In this document: in pieces, positions 57,734 through 64,000 of the stretch
Position numbering within the stretch: the stretch's first letter is position 1
How the letters are laid out: every line of letters begins with the position of its first letter
Source: Gonocerus acuteangulatus
Taxonomy: Eukaryota > Arthropoda > Insecta > Hemiptera > Coreidae
Assembly: GCA_946811695.1 (NCBI GenBank)
Contig: OX328123.1
Coordinates: 117,931,602 to 117,995,601, forward strand
DNA length: 64,000 nucleotides
Reading direction: 5' to 3'
The notes under the pieces: generated by a model
The model's input: the letters and a program-made list of their open reading frames with translations, nothing else
Told to the model about the DNA's origin: nothing
Database searches by the model: none
Program-made: the position numbers and the translations under genes

Positions 57734-57987
57734 TTAGGACGGGTTATCTATAGGTTACATAACACAGGAAGTTTAATAGTCTTCCGAATGGTTTCGTTCG
57801 ACTTATTATGGCCTCTCAACTGTTTTGATGACTATTCAAAAATTGATCAAAATGTCATTTTTTATTATCATTTTTTTAAAGAAAAAAAAGCATTTAAATT
57901 TTACGAGGACGTGAAACAAATTGATCGTTTCAGTTCGACAAAGGAAATCTGGGAATTTCATAAAGAAATGTGAGGTAAAAGTAGAAA
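57734..57987 (+). repeat. 254-base duplicated segment, copy 1
   Basis: From TTAGGACGGGTTATCTATAG to GTAAAAGTAGAAA, nearly identical to 59877-60129. A 61-codon open frame (FDLLWPLNCFDDYSKIDQ) is kept in the first copy but not fully in the second, so coding is unlikely. Confidence 0.85.
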
Positions 57988-59272
57988 TAATTAAATGAAG
58001 TAAAACATTTCAAAGCATGAGGTATCACGGAAATAGATATTGAAGATAGAGACGAATTCAAACAATAACGGTTTGATTGGAAAGTCTGTTGGAGAGAGAG
58101 AATGGAGCAGCTTGGTCTGATGTCGGAAAGAGAGAGCTCATTCAGATTGAATGAAATGACTTAGTACAGACACAAAGAAAATCAAACTGGCCAAAACAGC
58201 ATAGATTGTTGGTCGCGGGTTCCTTCATACCCCACTTGTTCATTACTGCCTCCTGATGTTGCTAATGATCTCAGTAGTCGATGATCCGAGAAAGAAAAAC
58301 AAACCTACCTCTTGGCCAACGAACATAAGCCGTTGAATAAACCAGGTCTCGTTCAATCAAGGAAGTGAAACAACGTAGAGCGTGGGGTTGAATGAGTTAA
58401 CTCCTGGCATAAACTTGTACTGTTGGCAATGCGTAATTAAAATATGATAGCCCGATATTTTCCTAAGCAATGGGGTCTGAAAAGTAGTCATTTCTCGTTG
58501 GCATCTGTAGATTACATTATGTCTTCGTCGTAAGCGGTTTCCCCCCTTTAGAAGAAGGGAGGAAAAGCACTAAAAACGCATGAGTAACCGTGATACGTAT
58601 TTTCCTTTAGGGACTGAAAAACGACATAATGATTATAAAAGTCTTCTCTCTAACACCTAACACTTTGTAATAATATGTGGTTTAAAAAACCGCACCACCG
58701 GTGATTTATGCCAGGAAGTAGGAGGAGACAAAACCACTCGAACTTACGTTTATATTTTGAATATTTTGGGGGAAATAAAAGTTCGAAGAAGTTAATAAGT
58801 TAAAAGGAGTTTCTTATGTAGGGAGGTAGGAAAGGCACGAATATATAGTGCACGTTAAATCGGAATGATAATAAATGTGTGTTGCGGAGATTGTGGAATA
58901 TAAGCAACAAGTGTTTGATTTAAGTAAAGTTCCTAGATAAGCCATACACAAAGGAGAATTCTCTGGAGAAGCAGCCCTTAGATTAGAACTACATAGCTCC
59001 TCTTACAACACTCAAACAAAGTGGATTATCTTTCAGCAAGAAAGGGGGAGCACAACAAAAGGCATACTGCAGGCATTATCATACTTTATTGTAATAAGCA
59101 ACATCGAATATTAAGAAGTTAATTATTGAAGGGAGTGTGCACTGCGTATTTATAAGAATGTATCAAATTAAAAGTAAATACCCTATCCAATGTCGACCAA
59201 TCGAGAAGGGTTTATATGAAATCACGATGTTTCATATACATTACTACGAGTACGTAATATTATACATATATA
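57988..59272. other. Stretch without a recognised gene
   Basis: Contains a degraded 5' end of the hairpin family on minus (about 58470-58590, AGCGGTTTCCCCCC... GGGAGGAAAAGC). No supported coding sequence. Confidence 0.5.
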
Positions 59273-59447
59273 CGGGGGCAAGGTTAACTCAATGGTAGAG
59301 CATTGGACTCATATGCTGGAAGACCTCAGTTCAAATCCCGAGCAAGCACTAAAGACTTTTTTCTTCTGGTGTCTTAGTTCATAGGTTGAATTCGGCCTCC
59401 CTGACCGTCCCTAGGCCAACCCAGCCTTTAATTAATTTAGTAATGTG
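59273..59447 (+). mobile_element. tRNA-derived SINE, 3'-truncated copy
   Basis: Head GGGGCAAGGTTAACTCAATG (box A with changes), box B CAGTTCAAATCC, then AGCACTAAAGAC and GGCCTCCCTGACCGTCCC. Homology ends around GTAATGTGTACC. The missing 3' part resembles the fragment at 60329-60458, about 0.9 kb downstream, so a single SINE may have been split by the sequence in between. Confidence 0.85.
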
Positions 59448-59484
59448 TACCTTTGTGTGATGTGTCAATGTAAATATTCAATGA

Positions 59485-59876
59485 TTTAAGGTTTAGGTCT
59501 AGTTCTTATATATGTTTCAAATGGAAATACCTTCTGTATATAAGTAGGTGAGTAAATATTTAAGTTTAGATTTAGGTTTAGGTGTAAGGTTAATTCTTAT
59601 ATATGTTTCAAATGGAAATACCTTCTGTATATAAGTAGGTGAGTAAATATTTATGTTTAGATTTAGGTTTAGGTGTAAGGTTAATTCATATATATGTTTC
59701 AAATGGAACTACCTTCTGTATATAAGTAGACGTGAAAATATTTAAGTTCAGATCTAGGTTTAAGTGTAAGGTTAGTTCCTATATATATTTCAAATGGAAC
59801 TACCTTCTGTACATAAGCAGATGTGTATATTTAAGCTTAGATTTAGGTTTAAGTGTAAGTTTAGTTCTTGAATATG
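59485..59876 (+). repeat. 91-base minisatellite, about four units
   Basis: Landmark ATGGAA(A/C)TACCTTCTGTA occurs at 59521, 59612, 59703 and 59794, exactly 91 bases apart. Units also share TAGATTTAGGTTTAGGTGTA. Later units diverge progressively. The array is cut by the duplicated segment at 59877. Confidence 0.95.
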
Positions 59877-60154
59877 TTAGGACGGGTTATCTATAGGTTA
59901 CATAACACAGGAAGTTTAATAGTCTTCCGAATGGTTTCGTTCGACTTATTATGGCCCCTCAACTGTTTTGATGACTATTCAAAAATTGATCAAAATGTCA
60001 TTTTTTATTATCATTTTTTAAAGAAAAAAAAGCATTTAAATTTTACGAGGACGTGAAACAAATTGAGCGTTTCAGTTCGACAAAGGAAATCTGGGAATTT
60101 CATAAAGAAATGTGAGGTAAAAGTAGAAAAGAAGTATGAAGAAAAGTAGTATGA
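59877..60154 (+). repeat. 254-base duplicated segment, copy 2, inside the minisatellite
   Basis: It matches 57734-57987 and then a short tail to 60154. The minisatellite motif GTGTAAGTTTAGTTCTT lies directly before (about 59852) and again directly after (about 60155), so the segment interrupts the array. Confidence 0.8.
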
Positions 60155-60328
60155 AGTGTAAGTTTAGTTCTTTAATATGTTAAAAACGGAACTAATGTGA
60201 ACACACATAAATATATGTGTCTGCTAAAATATAATACGCAACGACAATAATAGATTGAATTCAATGTGTGCTCATGGCCTCAGCAGCTTATGCACAATAA
60301 TTGATATAATCAAAAATAAAAATAATAG

Positions 60329-60458
60329 TAATGGGTACCTTGGGTGCTAATGACTCTAGCAGTCGAAGCAGCCAAGGGGAAAATCAGGTGGCTGGAGCAT
60401 AGTACTGACCACACTATCTTCCTAGTGTGCCGTATGGTCATGAATTAGATACTATGCC
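60329..60458 (+). mobile_element. tRNA-derived SINE, 3' body fragment
   Basis: GGGTACCTTGGGTGCTAATG, CAAGGGGAAAATCAGGTGGC and ACCACACTATCTTCCTAGTG match the SINE body in plus orientation. It stops short of the 3' end. Confidence 0.85.
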
Positions 60459-61734
60459 ACCCGTCATTCTGATCACATAGAGACGAGAGGACTTCCAAAC
60501 AAGTGTTCGTCAAGAGGCTCGGAAAGGCATGCGAAGAGAGGGTGGGAAAGAGCTTGTGTGTTGTCTGGGTGTCTGAGAGAAAGTGAAAAATGCTAATAGC
60601 TGTTATTTGCAGTTTCTAGTTGGCTTGAACGGTGAGGAATTTTTTTGGAATGTTTCTGTGGGTGTGTTTCTGAGAAGGTCTCAACAAACAAATATACATT
60701 TTCGTAAAAAGCAATAACATAATTTTCTATAACAAACTACCAATTTTTTATAAACGTACCAAAAAACACAAAAAACAACAACAAAACAAATGAAAAATTG
60801 CCTTGGATGCCAAGTGGCATAGAGTTCAGAAGGGGATGACGCCAGAACGAGAACTGCTTCCCGAAAGTAGGGAGCTGCCCCGTGTCTCCTACGATATGCC
60901 TCGGCATACTAACACATGAACAAGAAATAGATGGTTAAAAGCGGTTCTGAACATTCTTTAGCTCGTTGTCTGTCTGTTCGCTGGATCCGTGGGGCCGGAC
61001 TTGCTTCTGCGTTCGCCTTTAAGAATATCGCTAATAGTCCAGAAGATGGTTGCTTGCTCAATATTTTGTACATACCCGCGAGCAAACGTTTAAGTAGATC
61101 GTCTGCTACTCTCTGTCTTTTTTTATGGTTTGTAAATCCATCAGGTCATTAACGATATTCCTCTGTGAAGCGTTTAGTAGTTATTTTCATTAACGATAAT
61201 TAACTTAAATTGCTAATTAAACAATACAATTAGCATTTTAATCTAGTCAAGTGGTTTTGTTGCTTATAAAAAGTTGAGTTATTTCTATAGTGTCATCACT
61301 TATATCAATAGAGTCTTCTAACTGATATTGTACTTTCAATTTTTCATGAATCCTGCGGCCTGTCAGACTATGTTTGACATTGAGTTGCACATTGTACGAG
61401 CTGCATATTGGAGGCAGATTTTTTTGACATGAATAAGGAGGGCGTGAGTTTTGTGTGTTTTATTTATTGTCTACTTGAACAAGCTTTATCCGGAAAGTGC
61501 TAATGGTACGAAAAAGAATTATTCGCAGATTCTGCTTATAAACTTGGAACTATATATAAATCAGGACAACTAATTTATTTATAAATTTTTATTTGAAAAT
61601 AAAAACAAAAAAACATTTATTGTGCTGAAGTGTATTTTACGGAAGCTCCAATGGAAGTTGAATTTATGCTTGTGCCAGGTAATGAAACAACCATGGTTTT
61701 TATCTTCTGTTTGATCCTTGAAGCTTTGTCTAGA
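60459..61734. other. Stretch without a recognised gene
   Basis: No supported coding sequence. The last part (about 61560-61734) has several AATAAA on minus and may be the 3' untranslated region of the host gene at 61760. Confidence 0.5.
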
Positions 61735-61740
61735 TTTATT
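61735..61740 (-). terminator. Candidate polyadenylation signal of the host gene
   Basis: AATAAA on minus, 20 bases after the stop codon. Further AATAAA copies occur to the left near 61560-61620, so the used site is open. Confidence 0.4.
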
Positions 61741-61759
61741 TTAGTAATCCGTTAGAACG

Positions 61760-61916
61760 TTAGTAGTATAGTTTGAGGAATATCAGAAGGAATATCCCAG
61801 TAACAAGAATTGTGAAGACGTAAGGGCCATGAGGTTCTTCTTCAGGGAACAGGCCTTCTGTTGACAATAGGATGTTGTATGATGAACCTGGTCTGGAAGT
61901 CATTTCTATCCACCAC
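61760..61916 (-). CDS. Last coding exon of an unidentified membrane protein
   Basis: On minus, a pyrimidine/CA-rich tract and TTCCTGACAG precede the exon at 61916. It opens with one base completing a codon and then reads WWIEMTSRPGSSYNILLSTE, GLFPEEEPHGP and YVFTILVTGIFLLIF with LKLYY and a TAA stop at 61762-61760. The end is a single strongly hydrophobic segment with a Lys-containing tip, as in type I or tail-anchored membrane proteins. The reading frame joins without a break to the exon at 63028-63120. It differs from its surroundings in codon quality and is not repeated elsewhere in the window. I do not recognise the protein. Confidence 0.75.
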
Positions 61917-62254
61917 CTGTCAGGAACACACACAAAAAAAATATGATACTATTTGCATGTAAATACATTTTAACCCTCCTCTATAATCGTTTAAGCTTCA
62001 CACTCAGACATAAACGTTGGGTCGTATCCGACCCCGTACTTAATAGAGCCATTTTTAGGGCAGGAATGCAATAAGTTATTGGGATTTACTTATTTATTTT
62101 CAAATATTAGGTGAATACTACAAACTTTTAAAACACATAAAAGACAATTCATAAAGGAAAACAAGCATTTGAGTTCAGGAAAGTAAAATTAATTCTAAAA
62201 AAAAAATAAGAAAATATAGTAAATTGTTTAGGAGACGTTAAGAAATTTGTAATA

Positions 62255-62364
<110 letters not shown>

Positions 62365-62485
62365 AACACATTATATCACATTTCTGTTTTGGTAAAAGAA
62401 TCACAGGCATAGGGGCACACTTGGCAGACTGTTACAGATGTGGGTCGAATTAAAAAAAAATATATCCGATTTCCCTTTATTGATA

Positions 62486-62885
62486 CTGCTGCTCAAATTC
62501 AGGAACATAAATATGCTTTAGGTCCACCCGACAAACCAATGTAATGTACTGTGGATGTAATGCCTGAACGCCAGCGGACACTTTTTTGTAACGTTTTTTT
62601 CCAGTTTAGTCGTCGTTAAACTACTAGTCAGCATAGTACTGACCACATTATCTCCCTAGTGTGCCGTATGGTCATGAATCAGATACCTCTATAGTATCTA
62701 CCCCTCAGGGCCCTGGTGGCCTGTTAAGGGACTGATTCTGATTTTTAGTCGTCGCTAAAGCATATTTATGCTAAAAGTGTCAAAAAAACGTGTCCGCTGG
62801 CGTTCAGGCATTACATACACAGTACATTACATTGGTTTGTCGGGTGGACCTAAAGCATATTTATGTTCCTGAATTTGAGCAGCAG
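62486..62885. mobile_element. Foldback MITE with a nested SINE fragment
   Basis: The arms 62486-62588 and 62794-62885 are inverted copies (CTGCTGCTCAAATTCAGGAA, TAGGTCCACCCGACAAACCA, GAACGCCAGCGGACAC). A SINE 3' fragment (62630-62745) lies in the core, between TTTAGTCGTCGTTAAA and TTTAGTCGTCGCTAAA. The half copy at 44188-44370 shows the core without it. Confidence 0.85.
62630..62745 (+). mobile_element. tRNA-derived SINE, 3' end fragment
   Basis: GCATAGTACTGACCAC to GGCCTGTTAAGGGACTGATT matches the 3' part of the SINE at 54661-54999. The flanking 16-base direct repeats (one mismatch) fit a retroposition target duplication. Confidence 0.85.
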
Positions 62886-63027
62886 GCACTAAACGAAATT
62901 AATTTTGATCTCTTTCTTCTACATTTCAAACATTAAAAATAACTAAATAAAATCTAAATTGCTCTGAATGGTTGTTTAGTTCTAAAAAAAAAGAAAAACA
63001 AAGTAAAATGAAAAAGTAGAATATTAC

Positions 63028-63120
63028 CTTGACATTGATGATTTTGGTCTTACTTCTGCGAAATGCACTGACCAAACAAATCGTACTCTCGCACCAAAAT
63101 GGATGGACTTCTCCATGACT
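63028..63120 (-). CDS. Penultimate coding exon of the same unidentified protein
   Basis: On minus CATTTTCACAG precedes the exon and CAAG|GTAATA ends it. The 93 bases read (one base) VMEKSIHFGARVRFVWSVHF, AEVRPKSSMS and two bases that make Arg with the next exon, keeping one open frame over the 1111-base intron. The segment looks extracellular or lumenal, before the anchor in the last exon. Earlier exons must lie beyond the right edge. The intron holds a foldback element and CT/TA microsatellites. Confidence 0.72.
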
Positions 63121-63191
63121 CTGTGAAAATGAAACATTTTTTAAAATTTAGGCACATCAACTATTAAATTTTGAGTCATATGGCATTTCAT

Positions 63192-63720
63192 CATCTAGAA
63201 AAGTCCGACTCGCAGAAACTGCGTCATCCCCCTTCATATCCCTAATGCCATTAGTAAAGGAATAGAAGGAGTTAACCATAAGTGAAAAATAGAAAATAAA
63301 ATTTCAAAGAGAAGGAAGATTTAAGGCGCCTAAACAGGAAAATTACAGTATCCTAAGCGGAAATTTTCACCCGCCTTCTCAACGTTCACCCTAGGGAAAC
63401 AGTATTAGCAATACGTTTCCCATATTCTTACGTTGTTTTTTTATTGTACTCATTTTAATATAAAATGCAATTTAAAACAACAACAACCAATTAAAAAGTA
63501 AGTTAAACACATAAAAAAACCGGCCCAAAAGAACAAAACTAAGACTTTGTTTTATCAACTTACTTTTCCAATTTACATCGCCCGATCGAAAATTGCTTGA
63601 GAGCTATATAGTAGACAATTTAGTAACCTTCCGGGTGGTCTCATTTCACTTGCAACAATTTCCAAACAGTTTTTAAGAAAAATAACTCGAATAAACTAAA
63701 CCAAACTTCCTATTCGAAGT
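63192..63720 (-). repeat. (TA)n/hairpin family, 3' half
   Basis: On plus it starts GAAAAGTCCGACTCGCAGAA, the inverted 3' end, and continues with the tail blocks (ATGCAATTTAAAACAACAAC) and the ACATCGCC body motif. It lies in the intron upstream of the 63028-63120 exon. Confidence 0.65.
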
Positions 63721-64000
63721 GACCGCTTATTACGATAAATACAAAACTTCCTCAATGAAAAACCACTCTAAACGAAGAGCCAACAAAATCCAAAAAGACT
63801 ATGCAGGTAATAAATCAACATAAATTTGATAAATACATACAATGGTGTATCTTTTAATTCATTTATTTATACGAATTGGCCCAGCCTAGGAGGGAGGAAT
63901 ATTCTCTTGTTTATACTTCGGAATTGGGTTTAAATTTTTATATTTTATATTATCCTGAAAACCCAACAAGGCGTATTTGCCAACCTTACATATAAAAAAG
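63721..64000. other. Right edge without a recognised feature
   Basis: AT-rich sequence, presumably intron of the host gene. No exon could be supported. Confidence 0.4.

Noticed and set aside
57788..57973. 61-codon frame FDLLWPLNCFDDYSKIDQ as a small gene
   Set aside because: It lies in a duplicated segment and is broken in the other copy, with no family resemblance.

Overview
This window is AT-rich nuclear DNA from a eukaryote, most likely an arthropod. The pointers are an env-bearing gypsy/errantivirus-type retroelement, R1-type and RTE-type LINEs, a PIF/Harbinger element with a MADF partner gene, tRNA- and 5S-derived SINEs, long (TA)n tracts and GT-AG splice signals. I cannot name the species. 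Almost everything readable is mobile or repetitive DNA. The only convincing host-gene material is the last two exons of an unidentified membrane protein on the minus strand at the right edge (63120-63028 and 61916-61760).

Left part (1-11.3 kb): a PIF/Harbinger DNA transposon appears to run from 633 to 11329. It has 61-bp terminal inverted repeats (59 of 61 positions match) and a TAA on each side. Inside are a decayed transposase N-terminus (plus strand) and a decayed MADF protein (minus strand). A 7519-bp gypsy-family retroelement (2755-10273, minus strand) is nested in it, with 246-bp LTRs differing at one base, a 4-bp CTGG target duplication, a Lys-type primer binding site, gag, pol and env. 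Gag-pol uses a T TTT TTA slippery site in a -1 frame arrangement. Pol has one frame break in a homopolymer and an Asn at the integrase catalytic Glu position. Env has one in-frame stop.

Middle (11.3-34 kb): a decayed LINE, hAT-type MITEs with 8-bp target duplications, a 5S-derived SINE, and many copies of one dispersed family with a 5' hairpin, a (TA)n tract and a 3' hairpin. That architecture resembles Helentron-associated non-autonomous elements. Two copies face each other and make a very large inverted repeat (17.8-22.4 kb); two others lie head to tail (29.2-32 kb). Several long-armed foldback elements are present.

34-44 kb: a tRNA-related SINE with an A tail, a 5'-truncated R1-type LINE, a frameshifted member of an uncharacterised multi-copy protein family, a 200-base assembly gap, two tRNA-derived SINEs joined through (TA)n, and a nearly complete RTE-type LINE.

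44-64 kb: foldbacks, more SINE copies, a 976-bp segment present twice (one copy flanked by 205-bp direct repeats), a 91-bp minisatellite interrupted by another duplicated segment, and the 3' end of the host gene with transposon insertions in its intron. No bacterial operons, CRISPR arrays or functional RNA genes were seen.
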